Of a stretch of 64,000 nt of DNA, positions 36,215 to 49,025 are shown piece after piece (the stretch's first letter is position 1; the number at the start of each line of letters is the position of its first letter). Source of the DNA: Cardinalis cardinalis. Its lineage: Eukaryota; Chordata; Aves; Passeriformes; Cardinalidae. The notes beneath the pieces were generated by a model that was not told the DNA's origin, made no database searches, and was given only the letters and a program-made list of their open reading frames with translations. A program made the translations under genes and the position numbers. The DNA lies in contig JACDOX010000009.1 of assembly GCA_014549065.1 (NCBI GenBank), positions 12,033,188 through 12,097,187 on the forward strand, given 5' to 3'.

Positions 36215-39200
36215 GGCAGCCACAGCTCCTTTAGTACCTGCTCCAAATGCCAAAATTCCCTTTGAGCTCCCANAAGCATCTCCTCCTGGAAGAAACTGGC
36301 AAGAGGAAAAAAAAATCTGCTTATCCATTTTGTAGTCCTCTCTCACTGGAGTATGACACATTATAGACTAACTTTTATGAATGGTGGTGTATAAAACCCC
36401 AGTGAATTAGGTAAGTGTAAAGCTAACATTTCATAGAGNCAGTGAGGAAGAGATGTAATCTATGATATCAGGACCTTGTGATTCTCTTATTTAGCTGTAG
36501 TAGCAGTTTAGCATAAGACAGTTACTCACGTGCAAACTGTTAAGCAGATCTATGAGTTGTTTGCTGGACCAGGACCAAAGTGCTNGTTGCGTTGGAGGAT
36601 GGAACCCATAAACTGGAACACTGTGGGCAGCTATACCTTTTGCAGAGCTGAAGTTTTAGCACTTTCTATTTTCATAAGAGTGACAGTGTTATGCAACTAG
36701 CATATAGATGAACTTGTATTCATTCCTAAAGATCATAAAATATTCAAGAATATTTGTGAGATTCTATCTTGAGCGATAGAACTTAAGTCCTTGAATTCTG
36801 AATGGGTTGCTCTCCTGTTTTTGTCTGGTTACAGACCATTCACTTAGCCTTAATGACATGCATTCAAATAAATGCTTGCTATTTCACAAATGTGAAAATA
36901 AATTTATTGTTTCTGTGCTCCAAGACATCAGTATTTATTATCTCATTTGGGAAAACAGTCGAGTTATTTGGTTCATTTATACTCTATTCAAATACTACTT
37001 AGAGAACAGGGACCATCATCTTGCTTCTCAGAGCTCTTCATGAATAGGGATATATATTCCCAGGTATCTTTCCTTCTATTCACTTGTATGAAAAAATCTT
37101 AGAGGGTAAAAGATTACAGGATGTCTCAGGTATGGATANTTAGTTGGCTCATAAACTACTGAAATGTAACGTGTCAACATTGTTTTTTCATTTGTTCAGT
37201 TCCTTACTCAGCTGAGCTGGTATATCTCTACTTGACTTAATGGGTTAATTTACTATATGTGAATAAATTCTATCTATCTGACTATATGTGTGAATAAAGA
37301 GACAGTGTCTCTTCTCTACCATCATTTAACCCATGAATCCTGGTTGGCGATAAAATACTGCAAAATATTTGTCTGTTCAAGAAATATTTCTGACTCTTTT
37401 TAAGGAAATGTCATATTTGCGTGTATGCATTCAGAAATAACAAAAAAAAAAAAGAAGAATTAGCTACTTCAGAAGTAATCTTCACATTATTGCATTGCTA
37501 TGGGAGTACATAATCTAATTTTAAAGCTTTAGGCAGTAATACTGATTGTTATGAAGCTTATCAGAAAATTAAAAGCACCAACAATTTCAACTCTTTTTAG
37601 TATCGGAAAACTAATCTTTAGGATTATAATTGTTTGAGATTTGTCAGACTTGTTCTCCTATATCTACTGAAATATTTCTAATTACAGTAAAAGTAAGGAA
37701 AAAATATCCCATNAGGATAAAACAACCAACATGTTCTCAGATAATGTCTATAAGGGAGCCATTGACTGGATCTAGGAAAAATTAAAATGCAATAATAAAA
37801 TATTAATGTTTAGATGGAAGCACTTTAAGGCACCTTTTAATAAATGGCTTTTCTTCAAGGCAAATAGATCTTTCACTTTTGAAGGATATAGGTATTTCTG
37901 TACTGTACCTGTTCAAAATCCTGACCTACAAATTCTTACATTAGAGAACCACATGCGCCAGTTAATGGCACTGCTGTTGATGCTGAGGAGGGAAAAGGAT
38001 ATTGTGCCATTCTGTCACTATGTCTGCTCTGAGTGTTACAGAGGCCACATGGGTCAAGATGGTATTCTTCAATCGGAGGGAAAACCAACTCATGTGGTAC
38101 AAGCTCCTTGAAGTTAGTGCTACCATGATTAAATACACAGGTGTGCAGCAGTCCTGTTCTATTTTCAGGCTGCTGGTGCACCACCAAGCCTTACTGACTC
38201 TGCCTTCCCTCCTGTGGAGCTCACCTCAGCCTAACCATAGCCTCATTTCAGCTGCTTCTGAGGCTGTCATTCCCTTAACCCATGAGGCAATTGCATGCTG
38301 TTCTGTGCTGCCACAGCCCTGCCATCAACTCCACTCCCCCCAGCTTTATCCCCAGGAGTCTACAGTCCCAGGGAGACCTCAGCCTGCGTGTCTGTAAGGT
38401 GCCCTCCGTTATGCAAAGAAATCTGAAAGGTGAAGAATCAGCAGCATGAGGAATCACATCTGGTCTCTGGCAAGCTCTATATGAACTACATGATGAAACC
38501 ATAGAAAAAATGATCTGAGCTAAAATCACTGTATTTCATTGACATCAGACAGAAAAATGCATAACTGTAGATTTGGGTGCTCAGTTCTATGTTCCTGTAT
38601 TTGAAAGGATTTGGTACAAATCACAAGACCATCATTCTGTATTGAAGAAATGACTGGATATCTCCTCCCACTCCAGCTGCTGACAGCTGGAATTTGAAAG
38701 CTGCTTCTCAGCCTACCATTCAAAGCAACCTGAAATTGCAGGTNATCTGCTTCTGTATCACTGGCCAAAGCACTGGGCCAAACTTCCAGAGAATGTAAGA
38801 TATTGTAAGATATTTATGTCCAGTATACAATCAAATGCTAATGAGTTACTGGTTAGTTTTCTGCAAGATTTGGGTAAAAATGTAGCAGCCATTCCTTATG
38901 GTATACACGGAAATGCCAACAACTTAACACGATGCCTCCAGGTGATTTCAGGTAAAGAGAAGGTAAAAAGCAANAGCAAAACCACCAGAAATTATTGGGA
39001 TGATTTGGTTCAGACAGAGGAAAGAGAAAGACGCTAATTCTTTGGACCTATTGATTGCCAAAGATAACCATGTTTGAATTGTTCAATTGGTCACTGTTTG
39101 AGGTGTCACAAGCAGATCTGACACATTTTGTATATTTTTACAGGGACTATTACTGATCACTTTTCATTAACAATCAGAGACAGTCAATTATATGAAGAAG

Positions 39201-39414
39201 AACTGAGATGCTAAATTTGATGCCAGTCCTCAGTTTCTGCTAAAAAAGTACATTTCTACATGCTTAAAAATAATTCTCATTCAGATGGCTCTATTGGCAC
39301 TGGATGGGGTTCTAAAGAAAATGATTTTTGCATGGACTGATGATAAGGATCACCTCCTTCAAACTCAGGAGTGATGCATCCCAAAAAAGAGGAACTCAAA
39401 CAAAAACACCCAGA
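36215..39414. other. Intergenic stretch, no gene recognised
   Basis: Mostly AT-rich. 37930-38420 is somewhat more GC-rich, and two overlapping plus-strand frames of 101 and 131 codons stay open there. Their translations match nothing I know and have no start, donor or acceptor context, so they are treated as chance. Confidence 0.5.
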
Positions 39415-39774
39415 GACACGCATGGATGAACAAGGAGCTCCTGGACAAACTCACCCTACAGAGGGTGGTAGTATGGACAAAGAACCTGAGGACAATACAG
39501 AGAAATCGTTCAAGCAGACAGGGATCCGGTTAGGAAAGCTAATAGATTTAAAGACAGAATTAAATCTGGCCAGGGACATCAAGGGCAATGAAACAGGTTG
39601 TCCAGAAAAATTGTGGAAGCTCCATCACTGGAAGTGTTCAAGGCCAGGTTGGATGGACCTTAAGCAACCTGCTTAGTGAGTGGCATCCATGACAAAAGCA
39701 GGGAGTTTGGAACAACACGATCATTAAGGTCTCTTCCTACTCAAACCTTTCTATGATTCTACAATTATATGATT
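39415..39774 (+). repeat. Internally deleted CR1 LINE, sense orientation
   Basis: 39415-39590 matches the CR1 region between endonuclease and reverse transcriptase ('tggatgaacaaggagctcct', 'aaatctggccagggacatca'). 39591-39774 matches the CR1 3' end ('gttgtccagaaaaattgtgg', 'tggaagtgttcaaggccagg', 'cctttctatgattct'). Nearly the whole reverse transcriptase domain is absent between the two. The element is non-autonomous and full of stops. Either a deletion or a template switch during reverse transcription could explain the junction at about 39591. Confidence 0.85.
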
Positions 39775-40439
39775 TTNCATTCTTTATCTGCTACCAGGAA
39801 TAATGCTTCATCATTCTGTTTCAGCAGTGCTGACAGTATTTAGCTTTGTACTAAATCCTGCCAGACATCAGCCATGGCTACAGGCACAGACACAGAATTA
39901 TAATAGCATGACAATTTTTATAGGATACAATAGTGAAAAAACCCTCTTTTTAATTCAAGATAATCAAAAGTATGGTCATTGCTGACCAGTAAAACACCTT
40001 TAAAGACAAAATGGTTTTGAGTCATCATAATGAATTAGTTTACTCATAGATTTTTATTATGCCAAGAACTGTCTGTACTCCAAAATTTTAATGGTATCAT
40101 AGTATCAGAACATGAAACAACCATCAAAAAATACACAAGTACCTTCGTGAGGCATTGGCAAATGACCAAAATGTGGCATTCTCTAGAGAATGGACAATTG
40201 TCCTGCATTGCAGCCTAGACAAGAAGCTGTACAAATTCAAACTGACAAGGTTTGGAGAGAAAAACTGGGAAATAGAGTACTCAAATTTTGTCTTACATAT
40301 ATGCTACTGACAAATAACATGATAATTGTTCTATATAGTAATAGCTTTGACAATTAATGTCATATATAGGTAGCCCATTCATATAGAAATATGTATGCAT
40401 TATTGTTGCATATAGGTAAAAACTTACAAAAGGAAGGCC

Positions 40440-40740
40440 TTGTAAAATCAGCTAAGCAGAAAAGGACTATGGGAAAGTGACTCAGCTGAATTAGAGGTAG
40501 AGAAACAAGTTATGTAACCACTGTGTGTCCACACTGGTGTATGGTGGTTGGTTGAACCATGTTTGTTATGATTTAAAACTATGTAACTGATAACTGGCTA
40601 ATTGCTTTAAAAGGCTGGGTTTTGGGAAGAAAGTGGCTCCTTCTTTGCACCTACCTGGAGACTCTGTCACTACAGGCCCTCAACTAACATGTTATGTTTT
40701 GAAAATAACAGTAAATAAATCAAAACTTTTAAAGTAGTAA
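40440..40740 (+). mobile_element. Probable eroded solo LTR remnant (endogenous retrovirus)
   Basis: The order of features is LTR-like: an A-rich/GT-rich U3, a TATA-like 'tttaaaaggc' near 40606-40615, 'tttgcacctacctggagact' as in known avian LTRs, and an AATAAA at 40714-40719 about 105 bp downstream. I could not define TG...CA ends or a target-site duplication, so the boundaries are approximate. The resemblance to avian ERV LTRs is from memory. No internal retroviral coding sequence is present. Confidence 0.5.
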
Positions 40741-43700
40741 ATCCTTGCTTAATATGAATCTTTATAGGTGAGTTTAAGATTTTCTAGTTTTGGTTATAGT
40801 GATTACTTAAGCTGCATGATCTTAACCCTCAAGAAAAAATGTCATAACACTTTGCATTGGAACAGGCTTACACAAATAAACGTGTGTTAAAGGAATTCTA
40901 TAATAAATAATATTACTAATATTTTATTAGTCTCACTTTTTAAAATAGCTGAATGTTCTCTACTAGCTACATTGTATGCAGAAAAGATTTAGGGCAGAGA
41001 TCAGAGTTCCTCTCCCTTACAGATAAAGACAGAAATCCAAAAAGAATAGCTTTTGTCTACTTCTCTTCTTATATAATTCTAGCACTGTGACTCAGTGGAA
41101 TAGGAGGAGTTTCAAAGGTTATGTAGAGGTGAAGTTTGTTATAATAATGAATTCTTTCTATACAATAAAAAGACTACAGGAAGTTGAGATAAAATTTTTC
41201 ACTTTGTGTAGAGGAATGAAGAGGTAGCTTTCAGCTATAACCTGGACTATATCTGTATGTTCATGCTTAAATATTATACATACATTAATACATACTTATG
41301 TATAAATATGATATATGGATTTATATGCTAAAGATCATATGCAGGTGTGCATATATATTAATATTTATATATGTAAGATCTTATACTGTACTGCATAATT
41401 TTTTAATAAACATTAACACAAAAATTTTATAAGGCTACAAAATGTAGAATATGTCACTTCTACAGAATAGGTGGTATTCAGTGAACAAGTACATTTTTTT
41501 TCTTTAGGGTACAACAGATTGTGTGAAAGCTTTCAGAAACTTGGAATTCATTCAGTAAAGTGACCTCAACAAAGTTATTCAGTTACATGAGAAAGGAATA
41601 GTAGGCTCTTTTCAGCAACATTCCCTGAATTTCTGTAGCAGAGAGATAATAATCATACTGATTGATCAAAAAGAAAAGAATGAAACTGTGGAGGACACAT
41701 AAAAAAACAGAGTGGAATATTTGAAACAAACTAATTACTAAGAGGATTTTTTGTAAGTAAAAGTCAACTCCTTGTTAAATTCCATTCCTGACTCTTCCCC
41801 TGAAATCACCCTGAGATTTTTCAGGACCCTATCAATGTCTCTAAATTGAATGTATTAGTATTGTTGATGTCCACTTCATCCTGTAGTGTTAAAATTGCAA
41901 AATACTACCATTTTAGAAGGAGTATCCTTCTAAATACTGATATTCTTGAGCACAATACATCACCTTGATGGCACATGAATTTGTAAACTAATAATAACTA
42001 CAAATCCAGAATTTGTGTAAGGGTAGGCATGTATCTCCTTGGTTGTCTACAAATAAGATTTTTTTCTGGCCACTTGACTGGTGAAAACTCCCCTGTAAGA
42101 CATAATGAAATAAAAAAGAAACCTGTAAAGACTGAATAATAGACAGCAGATACTGCAGATGTGTTCAGCACTGACAGCTGAATGAAAANTTTTTCCCTGA
42201 AACTATTCCTCTCTATTACTTGAGCAGGGAGCTGAGGGCATGCAGTCACCTAAGTTAGGGCAAAAGAGTTTCCTTTCTCTGAAAGCAGGATGCCAATCCA
42301 TATTGTGGTTTGGAGGATGCATCTGTTGGAGTATGCTGATCCAGTGTGACAGAGAAAAAAATGGGATTTTGCATTCGTTGGAGAATGAAAGGTTTGATGG
42401 TGCAGGCGCCAAGGCTCTGTGACTCCCATTGGCTTGGATGGGTGTGGATGGTGCTTTTCACCTCAAATGATTACCATGTCACCTTCCTGGGATGTGCTGA
42501 GCATCTGCTGTGAGGTGCTGAGCAACCTCAAACCTCATTAAAGGCATTGGATAGAGCCCTGAACTATCTCATGAGATGAAGTTACACTATTTATACTCTG
42601 AGAACATATGTATGCTGTACTATTAGTGCTAATATTTTTGTCAGAACACTTTCTTAAAGCAAAATGTGAGAACATTTGTGGGCAGTAATCACAAAACAGG
42701 GTTGACAGCTCCTTCCTTCTCTTACTCAGTCACAAACGTTTTTCCTTTCAACAGATGATGAAATGTAAATGGAACTGGTCATTTTCAGAGAATGGTGTTA
42801 TTTTATTGATAATACATGAACACCAAAAGAGAGCTGACAAGGCTGTTGCCAAGTAGAACTGATAATTGTAGGGTGTCTGTGGCCTACCTTAAATTGAAAG
42901 AGGAGTTACACAGCCTGACATAATACCTGTGAGCGGGAACTGCAGACTGCATTTGCAAAAGTTCATAAAAGACAGGGGGACTAAGCCCATCTCTTCCATT
43001 TCCACCAGGTTGGCAGTTACACATCAAATTTTATTTTACCAATAGCCTTCCATATCGTGGAAGTCTATCCCTGTCTGAAAATCCAAGACCTTTCTTCTTG
43101 GCTGAAAGCTGCAGGAAAAGCTATCTTTCCGTGAACATCATGGTTCATACCGCCCTGGTACTAAGCTGTGAAATCTCAGGCATGAAACAATACTGGAAAT
43201 TATCAATTCAGAACAAGAAATTACAGGAAGGAATAATAATGTCACCAAATTGTTTTGTACCCCAGGAAATGGCTTGCTCAGATACTCTCATGGAATTGTT
43301 TGTTGCACTTGATCATCAATGAATCATCATCAGGTCCAGGNTGCCTGCATCAAGCTTTTGACAAAAGCTCCCAGCATTAACTTATGCCTGTTCTCCATCA
43401 CACCTCTGTCATCACCACAGAGCGTGGGATAATAATAACAAAAAAATGATAAATCAGAAAGCCGAAACAAATCCTACCTGATGAATCATTATAGTGAGGA
43501 AGATTTGTGTGATTTCAGACTCACTCTTTCATTCAGAATCACATATTATCTGTTAATGCAGTTAATTGTAATAAATGCATAACCAAACCTGACACAAGCA
43601 CCCATCTGAACAAGCACGATCTGGACAGGTTTAATGACAGGATGTTTCTCCAAGAGTTCCTGTTCTCAACTTAAACACAGTTTGTTCAGTTAGGANCTAA

Positions 43701-46700
43701 AGAAATACACCTCTATAACATTCCTTATCCTCTAACAATGATTAGGAGCAACAAATAAAACACATCAAATGCAAAGGCCAGTCATTTTATTTTTGCAATT
43801 ATTAAGCACTTTTGCAAAGACTAATGCATCTGGAATTTTATAAGCTAGATATATTTATGAACTGTGGGCAGTTCTTGATGTAGTTGTGATCTATCCTTCC
43901 ATCCATGTTTTGTTCAGGGTAAGTAAAGAAAACTTTAATGTCTGCTGGCTTAGAAACAGCAAAGAATACAAACTACCTTCCAAACTGGGCATCAGCATAA
44001 GACAGAAAAAGGTGCTCAGTCTGTAAGTCAAGATAAGGTGTGAATACAAATGCACTCTTTTGCTGGAACTGTACATATTTATGCCAGGAAGAAGCAAGGA
44101 CATCAGAATATCAAGGAGACAGTAAGAAAACACCACGAATATGTAAACAGGGATGGAGTGACAGAATTTGCTGCTCTCCCTGAGCAAGACTCCAGATAAG
44201 ACCATCACTAGAGTCTATTTTCAGATGACTTTGAGAAAGGCAGCTGCTTCAGAATGAATAGAAGACAAGGTCAGAGATCAGAGCAGGATTAGGATAACTG
44301 AGGGGTCCCTTGCACCAGTATAATGGGACATACCAATGTGTTCAAACCAAAGTGCATAGTTAGGCAACACCAAAAATGGGAAAAAANAATTTGGACAAAA
44401 AGCAGGCAAAACTGCAACAATGAGAAGTGTTTATGATATGGGCAGAAGAGGATTCAGGTACAGAGCAGTATAGGAAANCAAGGATAGGACTCAGCTTCAG
44501 CTCCAGTTAGTCCAAAAACTAATGGGAAATCTTTCAACCCAAGCATTGTATTTAGATCCCCTTTTTAAATGACTGTGAGTTCTGTGCTGCTNACCACAGC
44601 ATTAGGGGCACTTAAACACCCTTGCTTGTGTGAGTAAAAGAGCCATTTTGGGGGCATGGTTGTGTGCAGGGTTGGCAATTTGAGTGAGCAGACCAGTATG
44701 GTCACTCATTTCATGACTTGCTGCATTCACAAGANCAAGATACGTCTAAATTCTCTGCATACAAATAGGTCAGGGTCAAACACCACTTGACTTTATAATA
44801 TTTTTTAAAAAAAGCCCACAAATTTCCAAATATTGGCTAACCACTGACACTAAAACAAATGTGTAATAACATGTTTAATTTTAACCACCTGAATAGTCTT
44901 GTTGAATGTAGGTTTGTGTACACATTCNTGAAAGCCNAGGCACTGAAAGAGCTAATCACACNTTAAATTATCTCTGGTGTGTGGGAAATATATTATCATA
45001 AGACATTNAAGTATATATAAAATACTTTTTTTTTAATGTTAGTCTGAAAAATCCTATTATCTTTAAAATGATGGCATCTGTTTTAATACACTTAGATTGC
45101 AATTAACTGTGGCAGTNAAGAGGTTATTTAGAAATTGTGTAAAACTAATCAGCTACATGGCTGATCTTTTCCCAGGAAAAAACCCGACCACTTTCTGTAA
45201 ACAAAATCAACAATTATACTCTATCTAGAACACATAAAAAAGGTTTATGTGCTACTGGGCAAGGTACTTGCTAAAAGACTGGAAGACGCACTCAAAAGAA
45301 GAGCTATTTACTAATTCTCAGTCTAACAGACATCCCAAATAAGATATACTCCTTCACCTCACCAAATTTTAAAGGTCTTCTTAGGGAAGACAAATCTTAA
45401 AATTTTAAAGAAGGACTTAANGCAAATTTTTTAGTAAAATAATCTTACTCACACCCACAATTTAACAAGCATGTGTACATTGGAAGTCCAGTTTGGTCTT
45501 GTTAAATGTCCAAGAATTTTTCTGCTCATCTTGATTGGTTTCACTTTTTGTGAAATGATGATTTATGAACTTTATTGGAAAGGGATATAGCTGAATATCA
45601 TCTTAATTTTAATGGTCACATAGTACAGAACATCCTAGATGTTCCCTTTCAGTATCATAGTGAGAGAATTGCTCACCACTTTATGTGTCTTGGCTACTGT
45701 TTGATTAGCTGTTATACCTCAGGGCCTTTTTAATACCTGAGTTAGTTTCCAGTGAAAGCGTGGAATTTACAAAAGCTAATATGTGTCAAATGGTTTACTG
45801 AATGTAACAGTGTTTTATGTATATTAGTTTTCAATATTTTCAGTGTTTCTATTTNACTGGGGGAAAGAAGAGAAAAAATGTTTATGTTTTTTTCTCCTAC
45901 TGCTTTCACTAGGCACTATGTAAAGTAAGGAAACATGGAGAAGACGATTCTTCTTTTTCAGTGTGGTTTCCAAAAGTGTTTGTGGCCCTCCCAAAAAATG
46001 ACCATTCTAATGATATGTGTGATAAATATGCAAGTTTTTTCCATTCAAAAATCCAGTAATTATTGCAAATTAAAGTATATTTGAAGGGCATTGTAGCCTT
46101 CAAAGTCAGCAGATACCAGTTCACAATGTGGCAGAGATGAAGCTTCAAGGATGATGTGTGTCTCTTTTCAGGGATAAAAATCTTTTAAAGATTTCAGCAC
46201 CCCATTCAAGTTTTATAAATTAAGCTTACAATGCAGGCACAGCACATTCTTTTGTCATCCCCATGACTTTCAGTAAATGTTTGTAATAACTCAGAAAGAC
46301 AGTGATAACATAGGGAATGCTACATTTGAATGAAGAACTACACATATTCACTCCAGCAAGTCAGTCAAGCCTATAAATCATTTTTTGGTCTGTAGGATTA
46401 GAAGTAGATAATGAAGAAATGGAACAGCATGAGTAGATATAGCAAAAGCAAGATAAAGACTGTTGAATAAAACTACAATGCACCAGCACTTTATCATATT
46501 TGTTAGCACTGAGTGGGAATAAGTGGGGCAAGCACAGCAGTATCCAAACATGGAGGTGTCTCAGAGATGCCTGTTATTTTCCAATATAAATTCAGGAGTT
46601 CCCAATATAGCATTAGAATGGTGACTAGTCTTTTGAAATCTAATTATAATGCTGATGTTTCCTTTGAGTAGACAGAGGGCAAGGGTATATAATGAAACAA

Positions 46701-47639
46701 AACGTATGGATCAGTTTGAAGTGTATTGATCTGTCAAGGAAACAGTGCTGTGTGATTTCATTAGCCAGTCTGGACTTGGATCTGTCACATGGCACTCCAT
46801 GACTTAACATCCAGCAATTCCACTGAAACTGACTCNCAAACTAAAACACAAACAAAAACAAACTAATGAGATTCNTCTCCAAGCTGAAACATCCTCAGAC
46901 ACAGTTCTATTTCTAGTTTTGAGAAGTGAGATTTATTTTGAGGGTCACAAAAACGACTGGTTACCACAGTTNAGTTCTCATCTGTTTTATTCCTTGAGCA
47001 ATAGATGACATTCAGGCCCAAATTCCAANCTTATTTTCTTAGCAGNTTNACCTTTTTCNAAGTTAACTAGTTCTTTACCAGTCTTGGAAACAACAATTTG
47101 AAACATTTGTTTCAGAAAAGCACATCTGAAAGTGATACAATCTAGAAAGAATAATACAATCAATCTCAAAAAAAAAAAAAATCAATTAAAATGCTGCATG
47201 AAACTTCCAAAAACTTCAGGTGGAAGAGAGGTTTGTTTTTTTTTTCTTTGATTGCTTAGCTATCCAAGAACTAAACTCGTAATCTTTGCCATCTTTCCCT
47301 GGAAGGGGAGAAACAAAAGGCAACACTTTCTCTCCCGAGTAATGAAGAGATCAAAAAATTCAGAATAGAAATAAATGTGGCTAAGAGAGATTCCATTGAC
47401 CAAAGNGCTATATATGCTGTATAAATCTGTATTAGGAAAAGAGAATTCCGGAGACTCTTGATCGCTCCAAAGACACCGAGTGTGCATTCAGAAAGGTGGG
47501 CATCCTCTAGTTGAAGATACTAAGAAATATTCAGACTGATAAGAAGANCATGAGAGGAAGGCAGCACTAAAGAAACGTGCAATCATCCCGGGCTGTGACA
47601 GCCCAGGGGATCAGAATCACATTCACAGCCTGTACCACC
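40741..47639. other. AT-rich intergenic stretch upstream of promoter 2
   Basis: No gene was recognised. 41260-41400 is extremely AT-rich with many TATA/ATAT steps. A minus-strand frame at 43891-44208 is open for 105 codons and hydrophobic, but resembles no family I know. Ns cluster at 47029-47060 without an evident repeat. Confidence 0.5.
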
Positions 47640-47912
47640 TCCTTTCTCCCTGTGCCGAAAGCCGGGACGCGGTGGCAGCAGCGCGGTGCGCTCCCAGACG
47701 CNCGTCCCCGCTCCGTCCCTGCGGGCCGCGCTGCCCCAGCGCCGTCCCTGGGCTGGCAGGGCGGGCAGGTGTGCCCTGTCCCGAGGGCTGGCGGGGCCAC
47801 CAGCGGGAAGNGCGCCGTGCAATACCCCAGGGCTCCGCCGCCAGCCGTCCCTCGGCGGGCCGGGCACCGCAGCCCGNGGGCTCCGAGCCGGGAGCGCCAC
47901 CCGGGGCTCGCT

Positions 47913-48192
47913 NNNNNNNNNNNNNNNNNNNNNNNNNNNNNNNNNNNNNNNNNNNNNNNNNNNNNNNNNNNNNNNNNNNNNNNNNNNNNNNNNNNNNNNN
48001 NNNNNNNNNNNNNNNNNNNNNNNNNNNNNNNNNNNNNNNNNNNNNNNNNNNNNNNNNNNNNNNNNNNNNNNNNNNNNNNNNNNNNNNNNNNNNNNNNNNN
48101 NNNNNNNNNNNNNNNNNNNNNNNNNNNNNNNNNNNNNNNNNNNNNNNNNNNNNNNNNNNNNNNNNNNNNNNNNNNNNNNNNNNNNNNNNNNN
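47913..48192. other. Assembly gap (280 N) inside the CpG island
   Basis: A run of exactly 280 Ns flanked by GC-rich sequence on both sides ('cggggctcgct' and 'cctcatcgcc'). Gaps of this kind are typical where short reads fail on extreme GC. The missing bases probably hold the core promoter and 5' end of exon 1. Any frame drawn across it is meaningless. Confidence 0.98.
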
Positions 48193-48282
48193 CCTCATCG
48201 CCACCTCGTCGCCGCCGCGGCCGCCGCGGCCGCAACTTTTCCTCCCCGCGCCGTGCCGCTCCTTCCCCCGTGGCTCCGGTGG

Positions 48283-48290
48283 AAGATGGC
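48283..48290 (+). promoter_or_regulatory. AAGATGGC element (YY1-type core)
   Basis: AAGATGGCAGT on the plus strand matches the YY1 core AANATGGC, though not the full GGC extension seen at promoter 1. Its sense orientation agrees with the donor downstream, and its ATG starts the uORF at 48286-48336. Confidence 0.5.
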
Positions 48291-48336
48291 AGTTGGGGGC
48301 AGCGCTGGAAGTTGCAGCCCGCGAGCGAAGAGATAA
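48286..48336 (+). other. uORF of 16 codons in putative exon 1
   Basis: The frame reads MAVGGSAGSCSPRAKR followed by TAA, ending 17 bases before the donor. The ATG context is good (A at -3, G at +4), so initiation is plausible. It would tend to limit translation of the downstream main ORF. Conservation of the peptide is unknown. Confidence 0.4.
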
Positions 48337-48895
48337 GGCGGAGGAGCGGGAAGGTGAGTGGCACCGGCCGGCTGCCCCTCCGCTCCGCTCCGTCCCGCCA
48401 GGCTGCGGCGGGCAGCGAGTGCGGGGCTGGCCGGTCCCGCCGCCCGGACGTTGTCCTCGATTTGCCGGGGCGGTATTTTTGGGACCTTCGGGGAGGTTTC
48501 GGGAAGTTGCACCGGGTAAGGGCTGGCAAGGTGGCGGGGGAGGGAGGACACAACCGCCCCTGGCAAGTTTTACTTTGCGGGAGGGTGAGTGGAAGAGCAG
48601 CTCCCCGAGCGCCTGCCCTGCCAGGCGGGTGGTGCGTTTCGGTGTCCGGGGGATCCTCCGCGACCCCCGCGTCCTGCGGGGCCGTGGCAGAGTCGGGGTG
48701 CCGGCCGGAGAACGGCGGCTGGAGCTCAGCGGGCGGTGCCCGCTCCCGGCTGGGACCGCNGGGCTCCGGAGGGCGCCGGGGGAGCTGCCCCGGGCGGCCG
48801 AACAGGTGGGCGACGCCGGGTGCGCCCTCCTCGGGCACCGCCGCCGGGCCCGTGTCGGACTGCCCGGAGCAGGCGGCAGCCGGAGGGCGGGTGCG

Positions 48896-48925
48896 TCCCG
48901 TCCCGTCCCGTCCCGTNCCGTTCCC
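48896..48925. repeat. (TCCCG)n pentanucleotide microsatellite
   Basis: About five TCCCG units with one N and a T insertion, inside the CpG island and downstream of the putative donor. It may be length-polymorphic. Confidence 0.75.
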
Positions 48926-49025
48926 GTGCCGGGTGGGTGGCCAGAATTTTGTATAATTGTGTTTACGGTGCCAGAGCGGCGCGTGCATCCCGGCCGGCAG
49001 TTTCCCGGTTGGCAGCGCAGGGCAT

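Larger units (their letters stand above)
48193..48353 (+). other. Putative first exon (3' part) of an unidentified plus-strand gene
   Basis: The exon begins in or near the gap and ends in GCGGGAAG|GTGAGTGG at 48353/48354, a consensus splice donor. It contains one ATG at 48286 that opens a 16-codon uORF, so the exon is probably 5' UTR and coding starts in exon 2, outside the supportable part of the window. One other forward frame is open across the exon (..ALEVAARERRDKAEERE), which could be coding if the start codon lies in the gap. GC-rich sequence is often open by chance. A second GGGAGG|GTGAGT donor at 48584/48585 could give a longer exon. I cannot identify the gene. Confidence 0.55.
47640..49025 (+). 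promoter_or_regulatory. CpG-island promoter 2
   Basis: GC content and CpG density rise sharply at about 47640 and fall at about 49025. The island is interrupted by 280 Ns. The only well-formed splice donors read on the plus strand (48353/48354, and the similar 48584/48585), and an AAGATGGC element lies at 48283-48290, so transcription to the right is inferred. No TATA box is seen in the available sequence. The transcription start may be inside the gap. Confidence 0.85.

Noticed and set aside
38002..38397. 131-codon plus-strand frame in a moderately GC-rich patch
   Set aside because: It overlaps another open frame, shows no domain, and has no splice sites that would make it an exon.
39371..39676. 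Open frame of 101 codons beginning MMHPKKEELKQ
   Set aside because: It lies over the deleted CR1 copy. Its sequence is CR1-derived or immediate flank, not a host gene.
43891..44208. 105-codon hydrophobic minus-strand frame resembling a membrane protein
   Set aside because: T-rich coding composition gives hydrophobic residues by default. No receptor or transporter motif was seen and no related frame lies nearby.
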